A stretch of DNA of 64,000 nucleotides from Massilia aquatica (GTDB lineage Bacteria; Pseudomonadota; Gammaproteobacteria; Burkholderiales; Burkholderiaceae_D). The position numbers and the translations under genes were made by a program. Positions 16,064 to 31,000 of the stretch are shown piece after piece. Position 1 is the first letter of the stretch, and each line of letters starts with the position of its first letter. Where the stretch lies: the NCBI RefSeq assembly GCF_011682045.1, contig NZ_VVIW01000013.1, forward strand, positions 121,234-185,233. Reading direction: 5' to 3'. The notes below the pieces were generated by a model. That model had not been told where the DNA came from, did not search any database, and was given only the letters and a program-made list of their open reading frames with translations.

Positions 16064-19000
16064 CTCCAACAAGGAAAGTGTTTTAATTTCTTTATCTACA
16101 ATAGCAGATGGAGAAATTAGTTTATTGGTAGCGACAGCCTGTTGCCCTCCAACTACTATAGGTGGGGCCTTTTTTTGAATTACTGGAGAAGGCATTGCCA
16201 GGTTCGAGGGCACGCTAGGTGGTATCAAAGCACCAGTACGATAGCGCAGCCCTGTAACAGCAGAAGATGCGCTAGATCTGAGTGCATTAGCCTCAGCAAA
16301 CCCCAATCCCGCCACCCCACTGTCGTAGGCCGCCTCACCTATTCCCCCTACAAAATATTGACCGGTAACAGTCGTCGGCCGATATGTTAAGTTCGCAGCA
16401 ACTGTACTTGCTAGCTTTTCAGCGTTTCTTACGCCGTCCTGTTCGCCATATGTCTCCCACTTGAATGAGCCCACAACGCCGACGACCGGACCGACAACAG
16501 TTGCGACAGCGCCCGAAATCAATGCAGCCGGTGTTTCGATAACGGCCCCAACTATCATTCCGGGGACGTTGTCACGAGCTTCCATGCCTTGAACGTACTC
16601 CACATCCTGACGTGTGACTGAGCTGCGTCCCTCGAACGGCACCTCAGCCAATTGTACCTCGGGCCCGGATCGCGACGTATTCACGTTCCCAGCGATGGTT
16701 CCTGGCTCCGCAGTTGGAAGGATGATGCAAGCAGTCGAAGTAAGCCAGCAATTGACTAGTTGTCCAGTCTTTGCGTCACGTACAGTTACCGCACTCCCCT
16801 CTCCGAAAACTTCCGGGTAGCTATGTGAGTTAGCTGGATCGGGTGTTGGTGATCCTGACGAATACTGCCCGATTGTTTTTAATCCAAGGTCAAATGGTCG
16901 AACACCTGTACTTTCAGGGGAGACTTCGCGCCGTTCAGATGCGGAGCGCCTGTCAGCTAGAGAATCATTCAAGCCGTAGCCAAATTTCCCGCCGTTCCTT
17001 AAAATTTCTTGCCCGGAAGGGGTATCGAAAAATGCGTCCTCGGCAGCCGCGAAATCAGTAGCATCAGAGTGAACAAACGGCAATTCGCTCAATGATGGGT
17101 TGATTGGCAGCGGGGCAGAGATCGATTCCGCCCTCAACGACGGCGGAATATTAGATTCATTTAAAATGTCTGAGCTATCCCTTCCACCCTGCTTCGAATA
17201 TTGGGTATTGGTGCCATCGCCCGCTTGACGCCCCTCCACCTCTATATATCCTCGCTCCGCATCCCATCCTGTCTTTATGCCGTCACTAATCGCCTCAAGC
17301 GCCACCATTGCATAGCTGACCTTGCCTGGCGACAGCAGAGCCGTGGTCATGCGACCTGCCAACCCGGCCATGGTGCCACGCCTGAACCCCTCTTCGAAAT
17401 CACCATGGATCGTCGGAGACGAACCCGCCGGTGATGTCGGCTTCATATCCTGGTTCACTGCCGAATTGACAGCAGCGCCGGCCACAGCTGCCCAGCTGAA
17501 ACTCTTCTGCATCCCGGTCGCGATCGATAAGCCCTGAACGATGACGTTATTAGCTACCGCATTGCCTACGGCACTGCCCACGGCATTTCCTGTCAGATTC
17601 GACGCGCCGAGGGCGCCAGCGAAAGCGCCCATGCCGACGTTCTTCCACTTGATACCATCCTGCTTCCCTGCCGCTACCGACGTCACTTCCGTAGCCAGGC
17701 TGGTTGCGCCGCCCATGATGGCGCCGGCGACATACGGGGCCGCCGTTGCGTAGCCGGCCGCCGCAAGTTCGGTGGCCGCCATTGCCGCGTACGGCGCGAC
17801 AATGTAGACCACGATCAGCACGATGATGATCAGCAACACCAGAAAGCCATAATCCTTCGGCGTCGGCGGGGCAGGCAGATTCGGCGACAAATTGCCGATC
17901 AGCTTACCATTGTTGAAGGTCAGCTTACTTTCGACATCGGTAGCCGCCGCTGGCGTCACCAGCACCTGCCCGCCTTTCAGCACGCTCCCAAAACCGAGAT
18001 TGTTGGCGTCCGCCAGCAAATGCCAGTCGTCGGCATTGCCGTAAACGCGCAAGGCCACGGAACTCAGCGTCTCGCCTTCCATCGCCTCCACCGCACCGCC
18101 GCTGGCCGCGCTCTCGCCCGATGGACGCAAGCCATGCGGCGTCAGCGCACTCTGGCTGGTGTCCTTGTCATAGATTTTCCAGAAGAAGTCTTTGATCTCG
18201 TCTTCGACATCCTTATGGAAGGAACCCACGTCCCTGCTGTAGCGCAGCTGCAATTCGCCGCCGCTCAGGATCTGGCGCTGCTCCAGGTCGGGCGACTGGT
18301 GGTAGCCCTCGCGGCTGACCAGGATCGCCCCGCGCGCATCGGTAACGAACGATTTCTTCCAGATGCCCGTCGTAGGCTGCAGCCCGTTATTTTTGTACGT
18401 CAGCCCAATCAGCACGCCGTTCGCGTCGTAAATCGAGGTGTTGCTGGACGTGTCTCCCAGTTTGCCGGCCAGGTCGCCCGTGATCATGCGCAAGAAACCC
18501 GAAGACGTGTCGATCACCAGGCCATTGGCCGTCATGCGATACGTGTTGGTATAAGTGCTCAATACATGATCGCCCACCAGCGAGTCAACGTGATAGGTCT
18601 TCACGTTGCCGACGTGGTCGAAGCTGTCGTTCGACACCTGGTTCTTGACGTGCCCGCTGTCCTGCAGCGCCTGCTCCTTGATCAGCCGGCCGAATGAATC
18701 GAACATCCGCAGATGGCGTTCGTAGCCGCTGGCGGCGCGCTGAACCTCGTAAATCGCCTTGTAGATGATCCCCTGCTTCTTGTGATTATCCAGATCCTTC
18801 TCATAGGCTTTCAGCGCAACCTCGTACGCCTTGCGGCTGACCTCATACTGCTGCATCGCCTCTGGCGAACTGCCTGCGGGCGGCGCGGTCGGAGGAAGCG
18901 GCGGCAGCGGTGCAGCCGGCCCCATGTCGATGGTCACTGGTGTATTCGGCTGTTCGGCATCCGCCACAGTGCGGCCCCAGCGGTCGTAACTGGTGTTGAA

Positions 19001-22000
19001 CGCCAGAACGTTGTTCACCTTGGTGGCGACCAGGCGGTTCATCGCATCGTAGTCGTAGCTCTCGGTGCGCGCGCCGATGGTGGACGATGCCAGGTTGCCG
19101 GCGCTGTCGAAGGTGCGCCGGATCGATGTACTGTCCAGCCCGCCGGCGGCATTGGTGGCATTCGTGACGATCGTGCGGTTGAGCGCGTCGAACATGAAGT
19201 AGCCATCTTCATTGTGCTGTTTATCCTTGCCCGGCGCGCTCGAGGTGAAGTGGGTCCGGTTGCCGAAGCCATCGTATTCGTACGACAGGGTCTGATGCAG
19301 TCCCGCGTGATCGTCCGCAACCACGCTCAGCAGGTGACGATACCCATCGAAGCGCTGCAGGTTGTCCTGGAACGTCACGCCGTCAACCATGGTGCGTTCC
19401 ACCGTGCGGTTGCCCGCCAGGTCGTACTCGTAGATGGACAGCTTGCTGTAGGCAGGCGACGCTTTCGGACCGGACACAATCTCGCTGATCACCGTCATCT
19501 GGCCGATCGTGTCGTAGTCATACGTGATGACCTGCCCATTGAATGCTTTGGTTGCGCTGATCAGCTGGCCCGCGTTGTCGTACGCATATACCGTCGTCGA
19601 ATTGTCGCGGTTGTTCGACGTGGCCATCCGGCCAAAGCTGTCATAGGTCCATCCCGCAAACATGCCGTTCGCGTCTTGCTCATAGTACTTCTGGCCGGCA
19701 TTGTTCCAGCGGGTGGTCGCCAGCATCTTGCCGGGCACCTTCATTTGCTCCACATTGCCCCGGATATCATGCAGGTAGGTCGTGATCTCGCCCGCCGTAT
19801 TGGTGGCGCTGACCACGTAGCCCATGGCATCGTAGACGTAGCTCTCGGTAAGCACCTGCTTTCCAAGGCTGACCAGGGCCAGAGGCGGAATGCTCGGCCC
19901 CATGTCCGAGACCCACAATGTAGTGCGCGCAGGCATCACCCCTTCCTTGACGGTGAACACTTCGACCGGCAAGTGGCTGACCGTTGTCACATGACCGAGC
20001 ATGTCGTAGGTGTAGATCGTCATCTTCGACGGATCGAGTTCGTCGGTGCGCAACTGGTCGAAACTGTCGTAGGTGTGACGCTCCTTCATCAAGCCATTGG
20101 TCACCGAGGTGAGCAGCTTGCCGGCCGGCGTGTAGCTGTCGGTCGTCACGCGCCAGAGTGCGCGCATGGCGTCGTTGGCGGACGGACCGGTGACGTTGGC
20201 GCTTTCGCGGTCGACCGTCTGGCGTCCCACCAAGGTGCCCTGGATGCCAAAGGTGTAGGTGTATTCCCGCACCCGCCCGCCCGCACTGCCGTCGGCGCGC
20301 GAATTGCGCTCGCTGGTGACGCGGTCCTGCATGTCGTAGGTGTAGGCCGTGGTCGGCCCCGCCGCAGCGGTCGGACCCGGCTCGGTCTTGCTGAGCAGGT
20401 TGCCCCAGCGGTCGAACTGCTGCGTCACGCGCGCGCGGCCGGCCGGCGTCTCCGGCATCAGGGTCTCGATCATGCGCCCGGCAGCGTCGTAGCGGTACTC
20501 GATGCGGCGCAGGTCGGCGTGCTGCAAGGCGTCGGCAGCGCTGGCGATGGTGGTCAGGTCGCGGTCGCCATGGCCCTTGCCGCCGCTGTTAATCGCCTGG
20601 ACCATGCGGCCTTGCAGATCGTACAGGCGGATCTGGTAGGCCCCCTTTTCATTGGTGCGCCACATGTGGCCGGCGTTGTCGTACTCGTAGGTGGTGACAT
20701 GGTTGCCCACCGTTTTGCGCACTACTTCGCCGAACGCGTTGTAATCGAGCTGTTCGCCCGTTTCATTGTCGACGGACAAGCGGCCAAACAGGTCGTAACC
20801 GTTGCCGGCGCCGTACTGAGGGTAGGTCGCCTCGCTGCCCGGAGCGGGCTTCTTCATGTGCACGTGCGAACTAAGATTGCCGCGCGAATCATAGGTAAAG
20901 TCGTGCCGGTTACCTTCGGCATCGATCACGCGGATCGGCTTGCCCTGCTGGTTGTACTCGCTACGGGTGATGCGGTCTTCCGGACCCGGCTCCGCCGGCA
21001 CCGGACTGATGCGGCTTTGCGAACCCTTCGCAAACCGGGTTTCCAGCGTGACGTTGCCATACATATCGTACTGGTAGGTGGTCAGGCCGAGCCCGTCACC
21101 GATCACGCGGCTGCCATCAAGCACTGCCGTCACGCGCCCGAGCACATCGTAGAACATGCGCGACGGCGAATCCGAATCGCCGGCGCCCGGCCCCCACGAT
21201 TTGACCGAGGTGACCTGGCCAAGGGTGTTGTAATCGTTGACGCTGACGTGCGCGTTACCGGCGCCGTCGGCCCTGGTCTCGCGCAGCACCAGGTTGGCCT
21301 TGTTGTAGGTGTTGGTAACGATGCGGTCGCGCGCATCAAGCTGGGCCTGCGGCGCCTTTACTTCATTGCCGGTCCAGCCGGCCACTGCGACGGCCGACTC
21401 CACCGTCGTCGTCAGATTGCCGGCGAAATCGTAGGTGTGCGTGGTCAGGTAGCCGCTGGCGTCGACGGTGGCGAGCAGCTGACCGCGCTGGTCGTAGTAG
21501 TTGTTCACCACGCTCCACTGGCCGCTCACAGGATTGACCAGGGTGGCGATACGCGTGGCTTCGCCGAAGCTGTTGTAGGTATTGCGCGTGACCGCGCCGG
21601 CGACGAAGCTGCGCTGGGCAGGGTCGCTGGCGGCCGCATCGATCACATACGCGGAGGGCTGGGTCACTTCCAGTACACGGCCGGCGTGATCGTAACGGGT
21701 GACGATGCTGCGGTCCTGGCTGTGATCGCGGCCGGCCAGCAGCGCTTCCATGTCGGCAAGGCTGGTCCGTAAGTCCTGGTAGAACGTGATCGGCTGGGCG
21801 TAGCGTGTCAGGCGCGTCACCTCGCCGAACGCATTGCGCTCGTAGCCGGTGACGTAGCCCTTGACATCGATCTCGAAGCGCAGCATGCCGCTGGCGTCAT
21901 ACATGCTGTTGCTGACCGAATTGAGGATATCGGTCTTCTTGATCGCCAGGCCCAGGCCGTTATACTCGATCTTGCTCTTGCCGACCGGATCGTTCTGCTT

Positions 22001-25000
22001 TTCAACCGAGGTGACATACCTCATGCTGCCGCCGAAACTGATCTCGACCTGTCGCCCGAAATTGTCGTAGGTATAGCGCGTATCGCGCGGCGCACCGCCG
22101 CCGGACTCCAGGCGGTACAGCAGACGACCCTGGCCATCGTAGATGGTCCTCACGACGCGCTTGTAAGGCCCGTCCGGTCCCGCTACGGTTGGCCCTGTTT
22201 CGGTGTCCAGATTGCCATTGCCATCCCAGGTATAGGTCCACAGAGCGCCATGCTTGTCGACCAGGGTGGCCTTTTGGCCGGAGCTGTTGTAGGTCGTCGT
22301 TTCGGTGGCTCCCAGCGCATCCTGGCGCCATACCACGCCGCCCATCGGGCCATAGCGGAACAGTTCGGTGCGATCGTTTGCCGCGTCGGCGACCACGAGC
22401 TTGTCCAGCGCCGCCTGGCTGAAATCGTTGCCCTTGTAGGGCGTGGCGAACTGGGTGGTCGATTCCAGGTTGCCGAACAGGCCGTAGGTATTTTTCTGCA
22501 CATGGCCGAGCGCATCGATGCTGTAGGCAAGCCGGTTGCGCGCGTCGAAGGCCTGGTGGCTGCTGCGGTCCTCGGCCGGGTTGGCCAGGGCTTGCGCTTT
22601 CTGGGCCACGCTGCCCAGGTCGTAGTCGCCCGCCAGCGCCAGGGCCGCCACGTCGATCCGCTTGGCAAACAGCGTCACGCCGGTCATGTTGCCGTAGGCG
22701 TCGAACTGCTGGTGACGCAGCACGCCTTCCGGGTCGATCGAATAGATCAGCTGCCTGTCCTGGTTGTAGGCCATCAGGCTGATGCGGTCGTCCGCACTGG
22801 CGACCACATTGGCCGGGTCGGCGCCCGGGGCGATTCTGTTGGCGTACTGGATCTGCTTGGCCAGGTTGCCGGCGCCATCGTAGCCGTAGCCGGTGACGAT
22901 GCCACCGCCGTCCACGCTGGAGATGAGGTTGTTCAGCTCATCGTATACATAGCGCACACGCAAGTTATTGTGTTTTGCAGCTTGCACGGTAAAGGCAACC
23001 AGGGCCTTTTCGTTGATCGGCGTATTGGCCGGGAAAGGCCGTTCATAAGTGATGCGTTCAATCACGTTGCCGCGCGCGTCGAAGCGCTGCTCGACCACGT
23101 TCTCGTAGTTGTCGATCGTAAAAATCGGACGATAAGCGGCGTCGAAGATTGTCTTCAAACCGACATCGCTATCCTGCCCCCCATCCGGGGCGTTGTACCA
23201 GTTGGATGCGAAAGCGTTGGACGGCCGGTTTATTGTAACGATGACCTTGCCATTGGCATCGTAGCTGACGGCACTGTCCGCGCCGCGCGAGCTGTGCGTG
23301 GTTGTCAGGCGTCCGTCGGTATCGTAGGCCTGCAAGACATGGTTGCCATCCGGCATGATGCGTTCGATCTGGTTGCCGTGCGGATCGTAGGTGTAGCGCG
23401 TGACGCCGCCGTTGGCATTGGTCGAGGTGGCCATGCGGCCGCTGCCGTCGTAGGTTTCGCGCACGTAGTTGTCGCGCGTCACATCGGCCACCTTGGCCGC
23501 AGCCTCGCTCAGCGCGGCCACCGTCAGCGCGGTATCGGCGCCGATGGCGACTGCGTAGGCGATCCGTTCGACCACATTGTCCTTGTAGCGCCAGGCGATC
23601 AGGGCGCCGTTCTGGTCCAGGCGGAACAGTTCGCGCCCGAAGTTGTCGAACACGCTGCGCACCAGCTTGTCGCGGGCGGCATCGGCGGCCGGCATCGCAA
23701 AATCGGCGCCCAGCGCGGCGCTGCGGGCGTGCGGACGCGCCACGCGGTTGGCGTAGCTGGTCTGCTCGACCAGGCGGCCGCGTGCGTCGTAGACCATGCG
23801 GCTGACGTAGCCGTCGCCATCGACCGTGAGCACCGGACGGCGCTCGGCATCGTAGGCGGTCAGGGTGACCCGGTCCAGTGCCGATTCGGCTACGCTTTGC
23901 GGCGCGGCGCCGATCGCCACAGGAATGCCGTAGCGTACCTGCTTGATCAGGTTACCCTCGGCGTCGTAGCTGTAGGAGCTGACCATGCCGGCGGTATCGG
24001 TCTCCCAGGCCAGGCGGTTAAACGCGTCGAAGGCGCGCACGCTGCGGGCATCGCGCCTGGCGTCGGCACGCACGGCGGCGCTGACCGCGGCCGTGGTGGG
24101 CGCGGTCGCCGGATCGATCGGCTTGGCATACGCCAGGCGTTCGATCACGTTGTCGTACATATCGTACTTCAGCGCCACCACGTTACCGTTGTTGTCGATG
24201 GTGAACACCGGCCGGTTGCGCGCGTCGTACACGGTCTGCAGGATGCTGTCGCTGTCGAAATCGGGAGTAAACGCCGTGCTGGCCTGACTTGGCGCGTTCC
24301 ACTGAGGATCTTGCCGGTAGTGCCAGGCCGTTGCCATGTGGCCGTTACTGACCACTTTACCGGCCAGGTTACCCTTGCCGTCGTACTGGTATTCCATGAT
24401 CAGGCCGGTACCGTCGACGGTCACGGCAAGGCGGTTGGCGGCATCGTAGACGTAGTCGTAGCGGGCGTCGTACACCTTCTGGAACAGAATGCTGCTGAGC
24501 TTGTCGCTTGTCAGCTCGACGCCCGGCTCGACCTTGCGCATGTACGTCAGCAGCGTGGACAGCTTGCCTGCCGACGTGTAGGCGTAACTGTTCACATCGC
24601 CCGCCGCGTTCACGCTCCACTCGAGCAAGCCGGACGCATTGTAAGCATAACGCACATGGTCGTCGCTGGCTGCGTTGGCGACCAGCGCCACCGCCGCCGC
24701 GACCGATGCCGTATCCGGCACGGCAGGCACGGTGATGCCGGCTGCATAGACAATCTTGTCGGTCATGTTGCCGCGCGCATCGTACTGGCGCACGGTGGTG
24801 CGGCCCAGCGCATCGATGCTGACGGTTTCTCGGTCGGCTGCGTCGTACAGGCTGAACGACACCTGGTCGTTGGCGCCGTCGGGCTTGACCAGGGCGGCGA
24901 TAGCCGCGCCGGTGGCGCTGCTGCCGGCCACCGGCCGCGCGGCCAGCTGGTGGTAGCTGATGCGCTTGGTCACATTGTCGTGCGCGTCGTAGAACAGCTG

Positions 25001-28000
25001 GGTGATCTGGCCATGCTCGTCCACCTTGTATTTCAGGCGATTGTCGGCATCGTAGCTCATCAGGCTGACGCGGTCGGAGGCGCTGGTCTTGACAGACTCG
25101 AGCGCGGCGCCGGCGGCGATCGGCGCGCTGTAGCGCACCTGGCGCACCAGGTTGCCCTGCACATCGTACAGATAACCTTCGACGAAGCCGAAGCTGTCCG
25201 CTTGCAGCGCCACCCGTCCGGCGCTGTCGTAGGCATAGCGTTCATGCAGATCGCGCACGCTGTCCGGCTTCAATGCGGCCTCGATCGCCGCCGCCGTGCT
25301 GGCGCTCGAGAGCGCAATCGGTTCGGCGTAGCGCAGCTTGTCGCTGACCTTGCCGTTGCTGGCATAGGCGTAGCGCACCACCATGCCGGCGCCGTCCACG
25401 CTGAGCACAACCCTTCCGGCGGCGTCGTAGACGCTGCGCTGCACGCTGTCGCGCGCGGCGTCGGCCACTACCGCCGGGGCGGAACCGATGGCCCACTTGC
25501 TCCGGTCGATGCGGTTGGCGTAGCTGGTCTGCTCGATGACGTTGCCGTTGCCGTCGTAGCCGAAATGCACCACGCCGCCGTTGCCGTCGATGGTCCATTC
25601 CAGGCGACTGGCGCCGTCGTAGATGCGATAGCTGGCGATATCGCGGTCGTACGTGTACGTCGATGGCACGAACTTGCCTTGGAAGCGCGACAGGTCGAGG
25701 CGTTTGTTCGACAACACACTCGAGGTCAGGTTGCCCTTCACGTCGTAGTGGAACTCGGTCAGCGCGCCGCTGCCGTCGTAGGTCCAAAGTAGATGATTCT
25801 GCTTGTCGTAGACGCGCACTTCCTTGCCGTCGGCGCCGGTGGTGGCGGCCAGCGCCGCAGCGCTCAAGGTCATGTTGTTGTACTGCGACAGGTCGGCCGG
25901 AATGGCCTTGGCGTACACGGTGCGGCCAAGCAGCTCGCCTATGTGGCCGTAGCTGTAAGCGGTGAGGTTGCCCTCGCCTTCCACGCTCCATTGCAACAGC
26001 CCGTTGGCGTCGTACACGAAACGCGCGTGATTGTCGCGTTTGGCATCCTTGAGCAGCGCCACCGCAGCACCGAGATCGGCGGCGGTCATCTTGACCGAGG
26101 CCGCCACTTGTGTCGCGTAGACAATGCGCTCGGTCACATGGCCGCTGGCGTCGTAATGCTGTTCAGTGACGGCGCCCACGCTGTCGACGCGGTACAGTTC
26201 GCGGCCGATGGCGTCGTACACGCTCCGTAGGGTCTGGTCGCGCGCCGCGTCGGGGACGACGGTGGCGGCCAGCGTCACTGCATCGGCCGGGACCTTGCCC
26301 GCCGCCGGCATGGCGACGCTGTTGGCGTAAATGGTGCGGCTGACCACCTTGCCAGCGCGGTCGACGCTCTGGCGCGTGACTTGCCCGGCCTGGTCGATCT
26401 GCACCACCATGCGGTGGGCGGCATCGTAACCCATTAGGGTGACGCGGTCGCCCGCGCCGCCCTGCACCGCCGCTGGCAAGGCGCCGGCGGCCAGCGGTTT
26501 CGCATAGCGGACCTGGCGCAGCAGGTTACCGGCGCGGTCGTAACTGTAGCCGGTGACCTGGCCCACGCCGTCGACTTCCCAGGCCAGGCGCCCGGCCTTG
26601 TCGTAGGTGTAGCGCACATGGATGTCGCGCGCGGCATCGGCGCGCGTCAGCAAGGCCTCGCGCACGCCGGTGGCGGTGAGCGCGACGAACGACGGCATCG
26701 CAGTGGCATACCCGATCCGCTCGCTGACCTGGCCGTTGGCGTCATAGCGCAGTTCGCTAACCCCACCGGTGCCGTCGATCGTAAACATCGGGCGGTTCGA
26801 GCTGTCGTAGACCGTGCGCAGGCTCTGGTCACGCAGTGCATCGACGACCACGGGCGGTACCGTGCCCGGCACCCACTTCGACATCACGATGCGGGTGGCA
26901 TAGGTGGTACGCTGCCCGACGTTGCCGTTGGCATCGTAGGCGAAGGCGGTCACGCCGCCCAGGCCGTCGACGTCGAACGCCAGGCGCCCGTCCTTGTCGT
27001 ACAGGTGGTGCACCAGTGTATCTTCGGCGGGCAAGGCTACCTTCTCGACCAGGGTCTTGATGGCCTCCAGGCTGGCATCGCTGCCGAGTTTGATCGGTTT
27101 CACGTAGTTCACGGTGCGCGTGAGCCGTCCTTCGGCGTCGTAGCTCTGCTGGGTGACGTAGCCGAGCGGATCGACCGTGTACACCGGACGGTCCAGCTTG
27201 TCGTAGGCAACTTGCGTGCGGTTGCCGCCGGTATCGACTTTGGCGACCACATTGTCGTTGCTGTCGTACTGATAGGTTTCGGTCAGCTTCAGCCCGTCAG
27301 GATCGACGACGGTGGACGTACGGCGGCCCAGGGCATCGTAGGTATGCACGGTGACCACGCCGGCGGCGTCGGTGACACTCAGGGTGGCGCCGCGCGCGTC
27401 GTGGGTGTAGCGGGTGACCAGCTTGAGCCCTTGCGGGTCCAAGGTCTGGGTCAGTACCTGGCCGAGCAGGTCGAACTCGGTGAGCGTCACGGTGCCGGCG
27501 GCATCGGTGGCGCTCACGCGCTGGCCCTTGGCGTCGTAGCTGTAGCGGGTCACCAGCGCCAGGCCATCCTGGTCCTGGGTGCGGGTAAGGATACGGTTGA
27601 CGGCGTCGTAGGTGTAGTTGACCTCGTTGCCTGCGGCATCCTTGGTGTGCGCCAGGCGCCCGGCGGTGTCGTAGTCGCGCGTGCTGTGGCCAAGCGGCGT
27701 GACGGTGTCGACCAGGTTGCCGTCGGCGTCGTAATGGAAGCTGGTGGTATTGCCCCTGCCATCGGTCAGGCTGTGCACCTGGCCATGCGCGTTCTGGCGC
27801 GTGACCGACGCGACCTTTTCGGCGGTGCGCACGGTGGTGCTGCGCGTCGCCGTGTCGTAGCTGTACTCGGTGACGTTGCCCAGCGCATCGGTGACCGTCA
27901 ATCGACGCCCGAACGCATCGTAGGACTGCTTGCGCACGCCATTGGCGGCGTCGGTGGTCGTGACGACCTGGCCCATGCGGTCGTAGGTAAGCGTGGTGAC

Positions 28001-31000
28001 GTTGCCGTTGCCGTCCACCGAACGGACCAGGCGCCCTAACACGTCGTAGGCCTGGCGCTCCTGGACATACAGCTTGTCGCCGCTGCGCGCCACGGTCAGC
28101 TGGCGGCCCATGTGGTCGTAGGTCGTGGTAGTGACGGTCGCGCCGTGCTCGGCGGTCGCCGGCGCGGTGACGCTGGCCACGGCGCCGAAGGCGTCGTAGC
28201 TAGCGCGCGTGGCGGCGCCGAGAGCGTCGGTCGTTTCCACGACCTGGCCGCGCGCGTCGTAGCGCATGCGCGTGATGCTGTTGTCAGCAGGCCGGGTGTT
28301 GGCTGCCGTGACCAGCGCCGCCACGTCCGCCATGTTCGCCACCGAGGCGATCAGGCCGCCGCGCAGGGCGGCGCGCGCTGCGGGCGGGATCGCCGTGGCG
28401 TAGCGCAGCACGGCGTCGAGCCGGCCCTGGGTGTCGTACTGGTTTTCGGTCACGCCGCCTTCGGCATCGACCGTGTAGCGCACCCGGCCGGCCTCGTCGT
28501 GGAAGAACACGGTACGGTGACCGAGCGCATCGGTGCTGCTGGTGCGCTGGCCCAGCGCGTCGTAGGTTAAGGTGGTGGCGTGGGCGGCCCAGATGGCGTC
28601 GACCTCGGCGGCGCTCTGCTCGCCCGTGATCAGGGCGCTGCCCATGCCGTTCAGCTCGGCCTTGACGCGGCCCTGGACGTCGAAGCGGCGCAACACCGTG
28701 CGCGCTTCGCTGGTGTCGCGCGCGCTGATGCTGGCGACCATGCGCCCTTCGCTGTCGTAGGTGTAGGACGTGACGGTGCCGTCGGCACCGGTCTGGCTCA
28801 GCAGGCGGTCCTTCAGGTCCCAGCTGCGGCTGGTGCTCTGGTCGGCCGGATGAACGGCGGGACGCAACGCCGCGAGGCTCGATTGCGCCGTGACCGGGGT
28901 GCGCGCGGGCGTGGCGTAACGGGTCGTGCCGACCAGGCGGCCGCCTGCATCGTAGGCATACTCGGACAGGTAGCCTTCGCCATTGACCTCGCCGATTTTC
29001 TGGCCCAGGCTATCGTAGTAGATATAGGTATGCACATCGGCGGCGGAGGGAAGCGGCATCCAGCTGGTGATGTTGGCGTGCTTGTTCGCCTCGCCATTGG
29101 CTTCACTCGAGAGCACTGTCAGCATGCCTCGAATGGGGCTGGCAGATGCAATCGTGTGCACCAGCCGGCCGGCGGCATCGTAGATGTACTCGATATAGCT
29201 GCCCTCGGCGTCGAGGGTGGCGCGCACGTTGCCGTCGCTGTCCATGAACTGGCGCGTCTTGCGATCGGCGTCGCTATGCCCGACGACGACCGATTTGACG
29301 CCGGTCCGAACGATCTGCTGGAGCGGCGCCGAGAGTGCGGGCGGATTGTCCGCATCGCCGGCAAACGAGGCGACGATGGCCAGCGTGCCGATGTCGAAGG
29401 CGTTGCTCGCCAAGGTCAGGGTCGCAACGCCATCGGTCACGCGCTCGGTCCCCAGCACAATTTTTCCGTTCAGGAAAGTCACCACCCCGCTTGGCAGCTT
29501 GCCGCTGACCGTCGCCCGGTAAGTGATCGGCGCACCCTGGCGTACCGGTCCCGGCCCGCTCAGTGCGACGCCGACCACGGTGCCTGCCATGTCCTGGTGC
29601 ACCACCGCCGACATGCTCGACGCCGACAGGGCATCGCCCAGATAGACCGCCACCAGGCGGTTGGCCCCGGCGGGCAACGACATCAGCTTGAGCGAGGCGC
29701 TGCCGTTGACCGTATCGACGGTGCCAAGCAGTACCGAGCCGCTGTAGAAAGCCACCTTGCCGGGTGACTGGCCCGTACCGGCAACGGTTGCCGCCAGCAC
29801 GATGCCGTCGGCACTGCTGCTCACGGCCAGTCCCGTGCCGGTCGGGGCGAGCGGCGCCGCCACGGCGTGTTTGGTAATGCGCGCGCTGTTCTTGGCATCG
29901 CCGGCATACTCGGCGCTGACGCCAGCCAGGCCACCGGCCGGATCGGCTACGGTCAGGCTGGCGCGTCCGGCCAGCATCACGCCCACGCCAAGAATGTTTC
30001 CGTAGCTATCCTTGAAAGTGATGCTGCCATCCGGGTTGTTGCCATTGACGACCGCCTGCAAGGTCACCATGCCGGCTGCGGCCGGGCTGCTGGTCAGGCT
30101 CAGCGTGGCGGCCTCCGGTGCGATGACATCGACGCCGGTAAGGTTAGGAAGACTGAACATGAGCGGTGCACCCGCTGCGTTGTAGGCGTCGCCGGAATAC
30201 ACGACCCTTACCGTATTGGAGCCGGAGCGCAACGAGCTTAGCGGTACGAGGATGACGGCGACGCCGTCGACCACCGTGCCGGAGCCGAAGCGCAGGCTGG
30301 GGTCGGCACCGAACAAGGCGACGGTACCGGAGGGCGCCGTGCCGTTGACCTTGATGCTGATCCGGGCAAAGCGCGCCAGCTTGGCCTGCTGTTCCGTCAG
30401 TTCCTTGCCTGCCGCATCGACCAGCACGCTCTTACCTTCAAGAATTGCGGGGGGATTGTTGACTGTGTAGAGAAGCACTTCCGAGCTCGACGCTGCGATC
30501 GCGCTGCCCGGGTTATCCGAGTATTCGGCACGGAACTGGTGCGTTCCGGCAGGCAGGAAATCGAGCACCAGTTTGGCGCCATCAATATCGGGATCCACGC
30601 TGCCAAGCAAGACGCTTCCGTCAAAGAAGCTGATGGTACCGTCCGCCGTCCGCCAAGGAAAGGAATTTCCCGGGACGTTAGCGGTCAGGGTCACGGGCAG
30701 CCCGCCCGGTGTCTTCGCGCTGCTGGTCAGAATCAGCGGCAAGGTGGAACTGTCGGGCACAGTAACGGCCTGTCCTACCGAAGTACCGCTCGCCTTGACG
30801 TAACCGGCGGCATCGTAAACCGCCGTGAGGGTGCCGCTCATCAGATTTTCGTTGTGGAAGCCCGTGAGCATCGCCATGCCATCGATGACTACAGCGCGCT
30901 CCAGCCGTTTGCCATTCAGATAGAAATTGACGTAGGTATTGCGGGAACCGTCCAACAGCTTGGACAGATTTCCAGGAGGATATTTAACGATCGCCATCAG

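Noticed and set aside
18713..21772. Very long open frame (1,019 codons) on the + strand opposite the RHS gene
   Set aside because: Shadow of the GC-rich repeat coding on the - strand. The translation is low-complexity with many Val/Gly/Arg/His runs and no family resemblance or ribosome site.
22250..25792. 1,180-codon open frame on the + strand
   Set aside because: As above, it mirrors the codon bias of the YD repeats on the other strand and has no independent features.
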